Source: Chamaea fasciata | Lineage: Eukaryota; Chordata; Aves; Passeriformes; Sylviidae | NCBI GenBank assembly: GCA_029207755.1 | Contig: JARCOQ010000003.1 | Span: 45,342,144 to 45,406,143 of the forward strand | Direction: 5' to 3' | Length of the DNA stretch: 64,000 nucleotides | In this document: positions 41,901 to 56,900 of the stretch, one piece after another | How the letters are laid out: every line of letters begins with the position of its first letter | How positions within the stretch are numbered: position 1 is the stretch's first letter | Position numbers and translations under genes: made by a program | Notes under the pieces: model-generated | Seen by the model: the letters and a program-made list of their open reading frames with translations, nothing else | Database searches by the model: none | What the model was told of the DNA's origin: nothing

Positions 41901-44900
41901 GTTATTAATTATTTCAGTCATCCTGAAATAGCAGCCCAGACACATTTCATCTTTGTCCTTATTTAAAAAGTGTTTTTATTCTAAAAAATGCTATACTCTG
42001 TGTCAATGGAAACACTTGTAGTACAGTGCCTGGACGGTAACAATGAAATTGTTAACATTACTACTGTTATTTTTTACCCTTTCCCTGTATTAGTAAAAAT
42101 CCTCTTCTTTGTTAAACATTCAATTTTCTGTAAACTCCTTTTTCTTCAGTACTTTTTGTAAGGACTTTTATTTTTGTTTGTTAGTTTGAGTTAACCTGGA
42201 ATTACCTGAACTGCAATTACATAGCTTGTCTATATCAGCGTATCTTTCCCAAACATACATATATCCCAATTTACAAAGATTATCACTGACACTACCAGAT
42301 ACAGGTTTCTTGCTTCATTAGAGACTAGGAATATGCAAATGATGATTTGCCATTGATTTAATATTAGTGTCTTTTTCTTTTGAAGGGCCTTTGGCAAAAC
42401 AGTGAATTAAATCATTTTGTTGTGTACATTATAAAACTTTGAGCGGATACAGACCTTAGACATGTAAATACATATTATGTAATTTATATATGCTACCAGT
42501 ATAATTTTTAAGCCTTACTTCATAATAGGCCAAAAGAGCTCTCAGACCTATATTCGTAGAAAAATACTGAAAGGAATATACAGAAATAAATCTGATGGCT
42601 TTGTGAGCATCCTGTTTGTCTTCACAATTTTTTTTGTTTAATTTTAATTTTTAATGTAGGCTTTTGGTTTTAGGGTATTTCTGCTTCTGGTTTTGTTTTT
42701 CTTTGACAGACTCCTAAAGAAATACCAAGAAAAAGATGCTTCTTAGGAATTGAATTCATTCTAATTCGTGTTGCACAGCGGGTTCTGAGGGACTTGCAGG
42801 AGGGAGATGAGCAATTAATGGTAATTCTGTGATTTATTTGTTTTCTTCACAGCTACTCTCCAGCAGCTGATTTCGGACACGATGGTGCGTTGGGCCCAGG
42901 AATCAGTGATAGAGGACCCAGAGTTAGTGAGGGCCATGTTTGTGTTGCTGCATCGCCAGTATGATGGTATTGGTGGCCTGGTTCGAGCCCTGCCAAAGAC
43001 CTACACCATAAATAGTGTGTCTGTGGAAGACACCATCAATCTGCTGGCATCCCTTGGCCAAATCCGTTCCTTGCTTAGTGTCAGAATGGGGAAGGAAGAG
43101 GAGAAGCTTATGATTCGCGGATTAGGGTAAATAACTGGAGTGTAACTTCTCTTTATTTATGGATTTTTTTTTTGCTATTTGTTGTATGGTTATGGCCAAG
43201 GTTGTACATGAAGTTTGAATCTGAATATGGGGTGTAAATGCAGACACTACTCTTAGTTATGTAGTATCCTCAGTAGTAGGATAAAACCTTTGCAGCATTA
43301 TATGTATCATGTGGAGGGAGAAGCAGTTGACATCCGTAAGACTTCTGAAAAAAGTTGAAAAGATGTATGCAATATTTCATGATATCAGAACCTATCTTAT
43401 TACTACATTTTAAATAGTATGGCTGTTTAATAAAGAATACTGTCAAGAATGCTATCCATTTTTTATGAATGCACTTGACTATTGGCTCTTGACACTTATG
43501 ATTTCCCGCAACAGTCAGCCAATGGAGTTGTGCCTCCATGTTTGTACATATGCCATCCTTTTTATTGCACTAAATGTAGATGGTATGTTTGAGCCAGGAA
43601 GTATTTCACACACTGTTATTCTTCCTAGTTATATGATTAATAATAGTGAAGCATAGGGTAATAAAGAGGTCAATTGAAGGAAATAGTAAAGCAGACACGA
43701 TAGTCTCTAGTAGGAAAGAGATTGGTTGGTTTTATTCTCTCATGTTTTTCTAAGAGATGTCTTTTGATAGTAAACATCAGCTGTGATCTGTTGAAAATCT
43801 CCAGTATGCAGGAGAAATGAGAAGCAAAGACAGCCTTATAAAAAGAATTCCAGGAATGCAAGCAGAAGCAAAACTTTTGTTGTGCAGAGTACTTTTTTTT
43901 TTAATGCTCATTGAAAACCTCAAATACCCAAATAATGTCTATACATAATTTTGTATTGTCATTATAAACAATGCCTACTTCTCAGGTTACCAGCAGGTCT
44001 CCTCAATGTTTCATGACTGTTGAAGTCTTTGGCATACTTATGGTAAGGCTTTGGCAAAAGGCGGGGTCTGGCATCTGTCAAGAGACACGGAGTACTGGCA
44101 TTTCTAAATCTACTTTTTAATACAAATTGAAAATGTTTCATTTCACTCCAATTTATGAAGTCTAAAATGAGATTGATTACTAGATTTGGTTTACATGTCA
44201 TGTTCTGTGTTTAGTTCTTATACATATCTTTTTCCTCAACATTTTCTACTGTGCATTAAGAACCAAGATTTTCTGAATCTATTTAATGTTAACAGTGTTT
44301 TTGCTGATACACAAAAGTCTAGTGTAAGTTAATCAAATGTTCTCATTACCCCTTCCTATCACCTTTCTTGGAAGTCTCTTACAGTCTTGCTTAGCTTTTA
44401 AGTTACTCAGCTGTGCTATTCATGCCTTTTGTAGGCTAACCTGAGCTCTAGCACCTATTTGGAAATGCCATTTTTTTTACTGTGAGTGGTATTCCTTTCT
44501 TTCAGCCGAGAAATGGAAACGTTACTTATTGCTGCTTTAAAACTCAGTTTCCTCAGAAATGCTGTTAAGATTTTTTTCCCTAAGTGTGACATTTTATAAT
44601 ACAGCTCACACTTAAACAAAACACTGAAAGTGGATGTAATTTGTGAAGCAGGGCAATGCTGTGGGCCAGCCTTTGAGGTGACATTTTGACTTCACTGCTT
44701 TCTGTAAAAAAAAAAGCTGCTACAGATAAAGAGGAATTTAGAATGTCTTGGAAGATTGATACCACTGAGGTCTTTTTCCAAGCCTGAAGTGTTAGTGCAG
44801 TAAGGAGATGAGACAGCTTTTGGAGGCATCATCACTGATACAAAGTTCAGTTTTAGGTTTTGGGAAAAAAGTTACTGGGAGTCAAAAACTCAGTGTCAAA

Positions 44901-47900
44901 AAGTCTCCTCCATGTCTCATCTTTTAAAAGGCTGAATTTTCCTTGCTTGACTGAAGGAGCTTTAGGTCAGGAAGGAAAAAAAAAAAAGACTGTTTAAAAT
45001 GTACAGTGGAATTTGAACTGTTGCCAACAGTATTTTCTCTAGTGACCTGCTAATCCTTTTCTCCCATGACCTAATTGCTTTCACAGTTATTTATTGTTGC
45101 ATTTGATTTCAAGACTAATTATAGTTTTAAGAAATTTAATTACTCTTTAAACTACCCAATATCCAATATTTTAATTGGATATACCATGTCAAATAAAATA
45201 TCGACATTATGATCTTGAAGTCTGATTTTAAATATGAAAATCTGTTCTGATGAAATCTGTAGAGGAGAAGAGTTCTGCTGAACAATTACTCATGAATAAT
45301 ATTTGCGCAGCTTCTGGTTTTGGCACTTAGAAGTTAGCTGGATACCTCTTTCCCCTAGGATTTTTTTATTGCTTTTGATGGCAGATAGCAAATGTCTCAA
45401 TGTTTTAATAATCTAAAAAGGATTTTGTGTCAAAAGTACTGCATAACTGAATTTAAAATTTAAAATAATATAGCACTTTTGATGATACTCTTGTCAGAAC
45501 ATAGTTTTAGGTCTGAATGGAATTTCTAATGCAAATAAAAGAGTCTTCTACTCCAGTGTAATCAAGGGGTAATTAGTGCACTAACTATAGTATGGGAAAA
45601 CGAAGGTCACGTTCTTCCACAATGTGAATAGAAAAATAGACAGGAGAGATTGAAACTCAATGGGAAAAGTCCCTGAGGTAATTTTTTACTTCAGGAGGTG
45701 GTGAAGAATTGCACAGTAAATCAGCTTTGCAAATAACATAATAGGTGAACTGCTGGTCTATAACATTTTTTAATTTTGTTTTCCTGTAGAGACATCATGA
45801 ATAATAAAGTATTTTACCAACATCCAAATCTCATGAGAGCTTTAGGCATGCATGAAACTGTCATGGAAGTGATGGTGAATGTGCTTGGTGGAGGAGAATC
45901 CAAGGTAAAGCAATTTACTGTTAGAAGGCAGTGGGTTTAGGATAAAGCTATTCAAAGCTTTTTCCTATAAGGTGCTGAGCTGTCACTGGAGGCGCTGGGA
46001 TCATAACGTCCTACTAATTTCCATTAACATAATAGTTGACTAAGTTTTTAGAAGAATCTGTCCTTCCATTCCAGAGGAAGGTATTATTAACATTGTAATT
46101 TCAGATGCTTTAAAGAAAAAACTGTAGCTCTTTCTATGTTTTAAAGGGGAAATCTTTTTTATTAACTAATTAAAAAACAACTCAGTATTACTCTATGGAA
46201 CTGAGTATACACCTTCTTTCATGTTTGAATCGAGAATCTGTGGGTGATCCCAGCTTTTGTTTTTAAAGCTTATACCTTGATTTTTGAAGCTTAAGGTGTT
46301 AGTAATTACCTGAGAAAGTCCTGTTGATTCCAGTGAGAAACCTAAGGAATTAATTTCCCTGAGGAGCAATGAGTACAACACCTACATATTAGTATGTTAA
46401 AAGGCGTTAAGTAAATGATCTTTTGCATGTTTTATAACTGTATTAGAGTTTGAACTTAAGTCTGCTTTTGTTTCTTAGGAAATCACTTTCCCAAAGATGG
46501 TAGCAAACTGCTGTCGTTTTCTATGTTATTTTTGCCGCATCAGCAGGCAGAATCAAAAAGCTATGTTTGATCATCTTAGCTATTTATTGGAAAACAGCAG
46601 TGTTGGTCTTGGTAGGTATTAAAATAAAATTTAAAACTTCCTGCTGATTTATATATGAAACCACCTGTATTTTTCTGCATCCCTCTGTTTACTCACTATG
46701 TATTGAAGTTTCTCCTATTTCCAGTGCAAAATACCTTCATTAACTCTATTGCTAACTCTAAACAACTCCGCTGGCAGCAGCGTTAAGTTGAACTAATTTA
46801 GTACACTTTGTTGTATATGCCTCAATGTTCAGAGTGACTTAGTGGTTTGTTCCTAATTTTGAGGGACAGAATATATTCCTGTTTTTACAAAGAGAATCAC
46901 TGATAACTTTTGGCAGTATTTCATTAAGACTTACCTCTCACTGCTCAACCTTGCATCCCTACACTTTTTTCTGTGTACTGGTCAGTATACAGCTATGGCA
47001 GTGGGAGAAACACAGAACTCATTTGCTTGATTAGATGCATGATTAGATGCTCAGAAATGAACCTTGAAACTGCCTTAACATGTTTGCTTTCCTTTTCTCG
47101 CCTGAAGTGTTGTAGAGGAAATACATTTATCCTTATTTAACTTAATACTTGATATTGACAATATATAAGTATTTAGGAATCATCATGGTAATTTTTTAAA
47201 TGATCACAAATGTATTAATGTGAAGACATAGAACAGAAGTGTAAACTCAAAGTCTTTTTGAGGAAGAGCCCAAATCAAATGCCTTTGGAGTGCCAATATG
47301 AAAACCTTAGATTTTTCTAATGCTATATTTACTGCCATTTTTAAGAAAGATACACAACTTATAATCTTATATTTTAAAGCATAAAGATACTTTCTATTTG
47401 AATCGATTTGGTGGTATGTCTGTATATTAGACATAAAATCATTACTACATTTTCCTCAAAACAGAGTTGTGTCAGTTAGGAAAATGAGAATGAGATCTTA
47501 AAACAAAGTATATGCTGAGAAGAGGAATGTGTAAAACAAGCTGTTCTTAGCTTGACCAATCATTCTGTATTTTCATTTCATACCAGTGTCAAATTTCATG
47601 CAAGTGCCTGATGATTTATTATAAACTGAGATGTATAAATTATGTATTTATAATCTTGCGCTAACTAATGACAAAATGTTGCATCTTATTAAAAAAATGT
47701 GTTTCCTAAGAATTTTTTGGGGTTTATTGAATTGGTGTTAAAACTAAATTTCATTTTAACAGCCTCTCCTTCTATGCGAGGGTCAACTCCTTTAGATGTT
47801 GCTGCAGCATCTGTAATGGATAACAATGAACTTGCTCTGGCTTTAAGGGAGCCTGATCTGGAGAAGGTTGGTAGCTTCTTTATCAAGCATTTTTTTCCCC

Positions 47901-50900
47901 TGTGGAGAGGAGAAGATGCCAGTTCTTGGAGTAAGCAAAATCCAAGATTATATGAGAGTTTTTGGTACTTTTCAGGGGAAGATTGAGAATCTGGTTGGTT
48001 GTTCTTTCTGCTGGTGGTCTGAGGAGTAGAACTGAGTTTTCAGTGTTTACACACAGAGTTCTAGCCAAAAGGAATTTCTTCAAGGGCAGCTCTTAATTTT
48101 GCAGTAGTGGAGTCCATATCTGACAAAAATTCATTGCTAAAATCTTTGTTTATCTTTTGAATGGTGACATGCAGTGGTGACATAAGACAATAGGGATTAC
48201 TAGGACCTTTGTGACAACTTGTTACAATATATGACAAATTTTCATAGAGATATCTGTCTATATCTGTCATATTTTCCCCTAACGTTTAAACTTGTTTCAA
48301 AAAATTTGAAGAAATTTGGATTAATTATGCTAAAGAATAAATCACTCATGAGAACCTGTGAAAATTCTGTAGTATGTGTAAATTGCTGGTGCAAGGAGGA
48401 ATAGAATAATAGTTACTCTGTCAGTAGTAGATTAAAAAAGGCAGGTTAAATAATGAAAAGACAGATTCACAGTAGACATTAAAAGCTTTCATTAGAAAAG
48501 ACAAAGGAACTGCAATATCCAATTTCTTTTTGAAGACCTCAGATTCTGGAGATGATATAATCTTCATAGGAAAACATCTGTCACGAGTAATCGAAGTGCA
48601 GATGTTCCTTTCTTGGAATAGGAAGATGGACCATGTGTGTTTAAAAGGACATTTTCAGTCTTACCATTCTTAAAATGCTTAGCCAGAAGGAGCTGTCCAA
48701 ACTGGCTAAAGGCTGTGCTTACACTTCTTACAGTTCAGAAATGAAAATGCCGACTGAAAACTACTACTGAGCCTATAGTCCTGAATTAGAGGGAGTGTTA
48801 CTGCTGTGTGTTTAAAAAACAAAGGAAGAAAAAAGGCAAGTGAAAATGAATGGTCAAAATAAAAGAGTGAACCTTTTATTCTTTACAAAAGAAAAGAATT
48901 GTTTTCGATTATGGATGATGTGTGGTTGGAGAATATTGCAAAACTGACTAATTTGTAGATTGCAAAAGAAATGAGATAACTGATAGCAAAGGATAATTCT
49001 AGAGAGAGAAATAATGGAATTGAGATAAACAGGTCTTGCAGTTTATGGCAGCAGTAGGAAAAGACTGGAAAAGTGAGCTAAGAAAGAGAGCGCTCTTCTG
49101 ATTTGCCCAAAGCATGATAGGCTTTTGTCAGGGATAAGAGATTGCGGAAACCCTATCCTGACAATGGATGAGGGTGCTTCCCTTTGAAGCTGCACTTCTC
49201 TTCTTTTTAACAATTAATATCTGTTTCATCCTCTTTTGCTTTTAGGTGGTTCGCTACTTGGCTGGATGTGGGTTGCAGAGTTGTCCTTTGTTGATTTGTA
49301 AAGGCTACCCAGACATCGGATGGAATCCAGTTGAAGGAGAACGATATTTGGATTTTCTTCGTTTTGCTGTTTTTTGCAATGGTAGAGTAGAAGCCTAAAC
49401 ATTTTATAACTTCCTCCAATATCCAAATAAGTTTGTGATTTTAGATAGTAATACAAGCCGACTTGTTAAGTGGGTGTGAATTAAAAGAACCTGCAGAAGG
49501 AGTAGAATTATTCAAGATACACATTAACTTATATGACTTATATTTTTTTTTATTTCATTTCATTGTGGTAATACAGGAGTATGTGTGTTTATATAACTCT
49601 GTTGTGATATTTAAACTGTTTTGAGGTAAAAAGTATCTATGCATTCTGCTCTTTTGTGTACCTTTTTCTGATTTTATTTCAGAACTCTTTTTGATACAAT
49701 CTTGTATGTTGATATTTGTTCTGTGTGGTAGGAGAGAGTGTGGAGGAGAATGCTAACGTTGTAGTCAGACTGCTTATTCGCCGACCCGAATGTTTTGGTC
49801 CTGCTCTAAGAGGGGAAGGAGGCAATGGGTTGCTTGCTGCTATGGAGGAGGCAATACAAATATCAGAAGATCGAACAAGAGATGGACCTTCCCCAAGTAA
49901 CGGATCTAGTAAAACCCTGTAGGTGCAGTAGAATTGCTTACATTGACATAGTATTTATTTGTTTTGTAATCTTAGATGTGAAATGACTTCTTTGTTTAAA
50001 AACATGAATTATCAGTTCATTTTTCCTTGGATTCTGTGTTGGAGATCTATCTTTTGCTAAACAATGCTTCCTCTGCACTATTAATTTAAGTAACTCAATC
50101 TAAATATTAAGACATCTCTAGAATTCTATTTGTTCTTCTTCATTCCTTTAAGAGTCAGTCACAAGATGAGACAGATAAATGGTACCAGTGGTTACAAAGG
50201 AGATGTTACTGCAATTGTTTAGGGGCAAAATACATTCTGTCTTAGTCTGCTGTAAGTCCATTTGTTAACAGATGCCACTCTCTGTAAGCTGTTACACCTT
50301 TGAGCAGATTTTCTTTATTTATTACTGCTGTTAAAAACTTTTTTTTAAATGTTTTGTTTGTTGTAACATCTAACTAATTACAGTGAAATAGAAGAACAAG
50401 AAGATGACACTATTCATATGGGAAATGCAATCATGACATTTTATGCTGCTTTGATTGATCTCTTAGGACGTTGTGCCCCTGAAATGCATGTAAGTTTTAC
50501 GTCTTCATACACTGCAAGGTAAAAACATACTTGTTTTACTGATCACTGGTTTGCTGTTCATTTTTTTTCTCAGTATCATGTTATCAGGTACTAAAGCAGT
50601 GGTATGGCTACACAGTATCTTAGTGGACATAATGCTTTGTTCTGCTGGTTGGCGTGGGGAAAAAAAAACCTCAGAAAGTGTTCTTTTTAAAGGAATTATT
50701 CCCTTGCTTTTTTGTTGTTGTTGTTTTGTTTTGTTTGACTGTCCATTGTGGCAATAAAATTCATCAAATGTCCCTATTTGCTGGGATGGTGTACAGTGAT
50801 GTATTTTTTATAAACTAAGGTTTTATTCTTCATATACTTATTTTAAACAGACTTTTTAAGTGGCATGTAAAAATTTTGATGTTAGAAAATTCTTTTAAAA

Positions 50901-53900
50901 TGTAGGGATAAGCATTATCCCTCGGACATGCACATCAGTATCTCAAAATCTATTCACACTGACCAACCTTCTCAAAGGAAAGATGTCACTATTTCAGGCA
51001 TTAGATACAAAGAATTAGGAACACTATAAAAACTTTACCTCTTATTTTGTAAGAGATTGAAGCTATTTGAGCATATTTGTTGTTTATGATTCAATAAATA
51101 TTATCATTCTTCGGAAATTTAGTAATACAGAGTTTCTCATTTCATCCTGAAATATTCCCTAATTAATATACATTATATAGATCAGTATGAGATTTGTGAA
51201 GGGATTTATAACTTGAGAGAGGAGAGTTACATGTAGCTCATAAGGTCAGTGTATGAGTACCTGTTCCATTTGAATAAAAATAATTGTCTTGTTTTCTCCC
51301 TGCCTTGCTGCCTTTTTTCAAAAACAATGGAGATACTTGAAAGTGTCTTATTTGACTAGGACAAAGCCCCTGATTTTTCAATCTGAAAATCTGCTTTTGT
51401 TTTCCTCCCCACCCACCATATGCTGCTACATTTTAAGGCTTTGTTCACCAGCTTTACCGAGTTTCTGTTCTGAAAATGAACTTGGTTTTATTCAATAAGC
51501 AAAGATGTAGATTTTTAGACTTTGCACATTTGCATCCAAACTACAGCAAATCGATGCAGATTGCCTAAAATTTACATTCTTCATTATAATGCAACTTTGA
51601 GAGTAGTTATTCTTTTGTATAAAAGATTAAAAGAAGATATTGCTAAATTTTTATTTGTCTTTTTATTAGCTAATCCATGCTGGTAAAGGCGAAGCCATTA
51701 GAATCAGATCAATTCTACGGTCTTTGATTCCACTTGAAGATTTGGTGGGAGTAATCAGTATTGCTTTCCACATGCCAACCATAGCAAAAGGTAAGATTTT
51801 TCTACTTTTTTTCTCCCATTCTATTCATCTATTTATTATGTGAATTAAAAGACAGATCATGTGTATCTCATACATGTTTCAAATATTTTTCTGCATGCTG
51901 CAGTCAACAATTCTGTGTACCCCTAAATTACTGATATAAATCCTGTTAAATTGAATTATGAAAATTTATTACAACTTTAAAATGAAATTTTTAATGCATG
52001 CTTTCTGGTTTTAGAGCCATTTTAAAATACTATAGTCTCATTTCTCAATAACATAATCCTTAGCTCTTGCTGTTCTAACCCTATCAATTGTTTCTAGCAG
52101 ATCTTACTAAGACACCAGAGTTGTTCTCCAGCAACTATGGTGAAGAGATAGGTGTGACATACATAGGCAAATGCATTTCTTTGTTTTTCCTGCCTGTATA
52201 AGATAGACTGCAATTGTGGGTGCTATGTTAGCACCTGTATAACAGGGAAAAGGGTTACTTCTACTCTTTTGTGTGTCTGGAGAGAAGACATTATAAATGC
52301 AGCCTGGATTGCTTAGTCACTCACAACACAAGAGTTTCCTATAGGTTACAGGAGAAGAGATAAAAAGATTAATTAGTCTGTTTTACTATTTCGTATTTAT
52401 GTTCCAAATAGGGATAGACCGATAGGTGAGATCTCAGTAGCAAACTACAGCTCATAGATAGAGAAGTGCTTGTTTACTTTCCAAAATGAAAGTACCAAAG
52501 TTTTAAAACATTTCAGTGAATTCCTTTCAGATATTTTGAAACTTTTGAGATCGATAGGACTGGTCAACACATTATTAATTCTCTGTCATACATTAAAGAT
52601 ATTCTCGCCAATGCTGCATTTCCAGTATCTCTGATGTAGCATTCTTGAAATTTTTACTTTCCATCTGCTTCTGCTGAGAACTAGGTGGTTATGTGGGTTA
52701 ATTATTATGTTTTAGGTACTTAGCATTTAGAATATCAACTGTTAAGAATCCCTTCATATACAAAGCATGAACGGAAAAGCATGCAGAGACTTTGAGGTCT
52801 CTGGGTAGAATTTGTCTTAGGCATTCTTTTCCATTTAACTGCAGATATGTTTCCTTTGAGTAACAAAAATGTGGGGAATTTGCCTAGGTGTTAACAGAGA
52901 CTCAAAAGCTCTGACAAGTAGCAGCATGACTGCCTAGTCTGCTGATGAAGGAGGATCCTTGTCACTGAAGTCTTATTTCTTCCTTTTAGATGGTACTGTG
53001 GTGGAACCTGACATGTCTGCGGGGTTTTGCCCAGATCACAAGGCAGCCATGGTTTTGTTCCTTGACAGGGTCTATGGAATTGAGGACCAGGATTTTCTTC
53101 TACACCTCCTTGAAGTTGGCTTTCTGCCAGACCTTCGTGCTGCTGCCTCATTAGATACGGTAATGGTTTCAGTCTGTTTTTATTTTGGTTCTCTTACCTT
53201 ATTGAACACTACATCATTTTTCATCCCTTGAAAAAGCATTTTTTATGTCTTCACATCCTCTGCCTTTCTCAATTTCTACCTGAACTGCATGTTGCTTCTG
53301 AGCTTTGATAATACTTGAAGATGCATCATCCAGTGAAATGCTCCCTTTTTAAGAAATTGCACTGATACCCTTATCTATAAAAGGTGCAATGCCTTTCCCC
53401 AGGAGGCTTTCTGTGCTTGTGCTATGGAATCAAAATCAGATGAGCTGCCAATGAAGCAGCTGGGAAGAAGTGACTGGGAGCCTCTTTCCAGAGATAGACA
53501 GAAAGTGTTCATCTCTATGCATTCATTAGGGACACCTACACTGTTGTTTAGAAAATGACTACATTTCTATTTTAGTTCCTCCTCAATGTTGGTGGCTTTT
53601 TTTTTTTTTTTCCCCTGTGAGTCTTATTTCCATCTAATTTCTTTTAGCTGTCTTGGTCCTGAAAGGTTAGATTTAGAGAGCTACTGTGAGGGCTGACACA
53701 TTAAATTTGGTTTTTCTATTTGACCTTTTATGGTAACTATTTTTCTGAAAATAATGATGTTGGTATTTAGGATCATAGAATCATACAATTCTTAAGGTCA
53801 GAGAAGACCTCTAAGGTTACGAAGTCCATCTGTCAACCTAGCACCACAATCACATTCACCATATCCTCAAGTGGCATATCCACTATTTAGATTTTTTTTT

Positions 53901-56900
53901 AACACTTCCAAAATTATGAAATTCCACTGTTTACCTGGGTAGCCTGTTCCGATGCTTGACAACCCTTTCTGAAGGATTTTTTCCTGATATCTAGTCCAAA
54001 CCCCCCCTTGTGCAACTTGCGGCCATTTCCTCCTGTTGTGTCTCATTACTTGGGAGAGGAGACTGACACGTCACTACAGCCTCCTTTCAGGCAGTTGTGG
54101 AGAGTGATAAGGTCTCCTCTGAGCCTCCTTTTCTCCAGGTTAAACAGCCCCAGCTCCCTCAGCTGCTCCTCACAGGACTTGTACTCCAGGCCCTTCACAC
54201 CAGCTCCATTGCCCCTCTCTGGACACACTCCAGCACCTCGATGTCCTTCTTGCAGTGGGGGGCCCAAAACTGGAGATTGGTGGTACGGTCTCACCACTGC
54301 TGAGTACAGGGTGATGATCACTGTCTTACTTGCCACACTATTGCTGATATGAACCAGGATGTCATCAGTCTTCTTGGCCACTTGGGGACAAGTTCATGTT
54401 GAGCTGTCAACCAATACCCCCAGATATTTAAGAAAGAGAAAGTGAGGATTTTTAACTCACATGGAACTTGGCCTTGTTCACAGCAAAAAGTTACTGACTT
54501 GTAGTACCTGTTTTTAGAGGGTTCTGTTTAACAACTGTGACATTCTTCAATATAATCTTGAAAATTATTTTGGTTTTGAATGGCTACATTTATGTTTTTT
54601 GTTTTCATGCATTAAAAACAAAACAAAAGCTATCTATGAGACTTTAAAAGCAGCAGAAGAAGGTAGGCATCTAGCTCCAGTAGGTATCATATGCTCATTT
54701 CTGAGTTTTGGAAATTTCCAAATTGCAGGACAAACCCAATAATTTCTTTTCATTTGTAACCACACTGATGAGACAAGTCTAATTTCTGTCCCATTGAATT
54801 TATAGGCTGCTTTAAGTGCTACGGATATGGCTTTGGCTCTGAATCGATACCTTTGCACAGCAGTCTTGCCTCTCTTGACCAGATGTGCTCCTCTATTTGC
54901 TGGCACAGAGCACCATGCTTCCCTCATCGATTCCTTATTACACACTGTGTACAGACTCTCAAAGGGATGCTCTCTTACCAAAGCTCAGCGAGATGCTATT
55001 GAAGAGTGTTTGCTGTCTATCTGTGGGTAAGCAAATACTCCTGACTGTACAGGAATGCTAAGTAAAGATAAAGTCATCTGTGATATTCATAATACAGGAA
55101 TGCAGAACTATGCCACCAGTAACATAATTAAGTTTTTTTTTCCCTGCCAGATGATTGTGATAGCTTTTTAGATACTGTATTCAATTTGCAGCTTTATTAA
55201 TCAACAGTCATTCCTCAGTTATCATTCATTCAGTCCTCAGTTATTCTGCCATCACCAAATCTTTTAAATTAAAACCTTGGTGATTAACTAAGAGGTTGCA
55301 AAAAGACAAAGCTCTGGAATTGTGGAGTTATAAATACACTGAGTTGCCATTCAAGTAATTTTAGCTGTGCAGATTTGTGGTTGATATTCAGTAACTTATC
55401 TAACTCTATGTAGAGATCTATTTATGGTGTGTTCCATTTGAAATCCTAATCAGTGATTGTTATGTCTCTTTGCTGAAGAGCTTTATGACAGATTTTGTTT
55501 GTGTGTCTGCAGGGTCAAAACCAGTTGGTTACTATCCAATTTTTAAGAAATCTCCAGGCTCAATTATGAGAAGCTGACTAGGCAAATATGAATTCAAGTT
55601 CTAATTACAGTTAACATTTGGGCTTTCAGTTCACCAGAGGATTTGGTTTGGCTTTTTTTTAGTATTTCACGATAACTTTTTTTTTTTTTGCATAGTGTGG
55701 AAATGTGCTCAGAAATGAAAGACACTTATATTATAATGCTGTAAAAAAATGTGTAATTAAATACATATCATTTAAATGGTATTTGATATGACCATTTAAA
55801 GTATATATATTTTTGATAGAAACCAATAAAATTGGCCAGATTTTACTATTTATCTGGAAAGATTTAATGTCCATGCCATTATAAAATTCATACTATAAAA
55901 ATTTCTTCTGTCCTTCCAGTTGGTGCCCACTGCTGTGTCCTTTTTAGCACATCTAAAGGGATAGTGCTCTTACGTCTTCATTAGTTTCCAAGATATTTTA
56001 AGAGTCATTGAGATATATTACAGGAAATTAACATTATATGCTTTTCTTATGGGCATGGTGATCCTAATACACATTATCAAAATTCAGGGGTTTTTTTCCC
56101 TGGTTTTCTCTGTTTGTAGATCAAATGTCTTCCTGGCTTCTTTGAAGCATTTCATTTGCAGTTTGTTCAGCATATTTCTTTGGTATACAGTTGTTTGCTT
56201 TCTTCTGGACCCCTAGTGCCCTAGCGCCACAAGTAAAATTGTATTATTTTATGCATTTGAAGAATTTTGACAGCATAGGACTGATATGTTGCTTTAATGT
56301 ACTTATCAATTATTTACCCAAAACTATGCTGGTACAACCTTTTGAAATTGTTTTTCTCCTTTTAGGCAGTTGCGGCCTTCCATGATGCAGCATTTGCTGA
56401 GGCGATTAGTATTTGATGTGCCTCTCTTAAATGAACATGCAAAGATGCCTCTCAAGGTAAAAGTAAATATTAGTATTCAATAGCATTCTTTATAACAGAA
56501 TGCAACAGAAAATAGCTGCATTGAGAAGATTCTCTGTAATCTTTGTTATGTTACTTCTATTCTGCAGCAATCTAAGACCATAGTTTTTGAGGATAAATTG
56601 TTGCTTTGGGAAAAAATCAGTCTAATTTACATCCATCCTTATGGAATTTTGAAGTCTGGGTCTAATGTTTGCTTCTTGTTTAATTTCCTGTTTGTTTCAG
56701 CCCATGTGAAAACACAATAGAAAAAACCTTGGGGGCAGGGTCCAGAATCCAGTGCAAAAAACATATCAATTCATAGTTTGTATGTACCCTTACTTCTTGC
56801 CTCTGCTTTGGTTTTCCTTGCGCTTGGAAAAAGGACTCTTTTGGTGTTGCTGGTGTCTGGAAATCTGTTAAGTAATAATGTGTAGTAGTAATGTTGCATT

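Noticed and set aside
52891..53151. Minus-strand 86-codon frame
   Set aside because: Antisense shadow of exon 49.
54046..54381. Minus-strand frame as an independent protein
   Set aside because: Its wording is the C-terminal tail of CR1 reverse transcriptase; it belongs to a dead 5'-truncated element.
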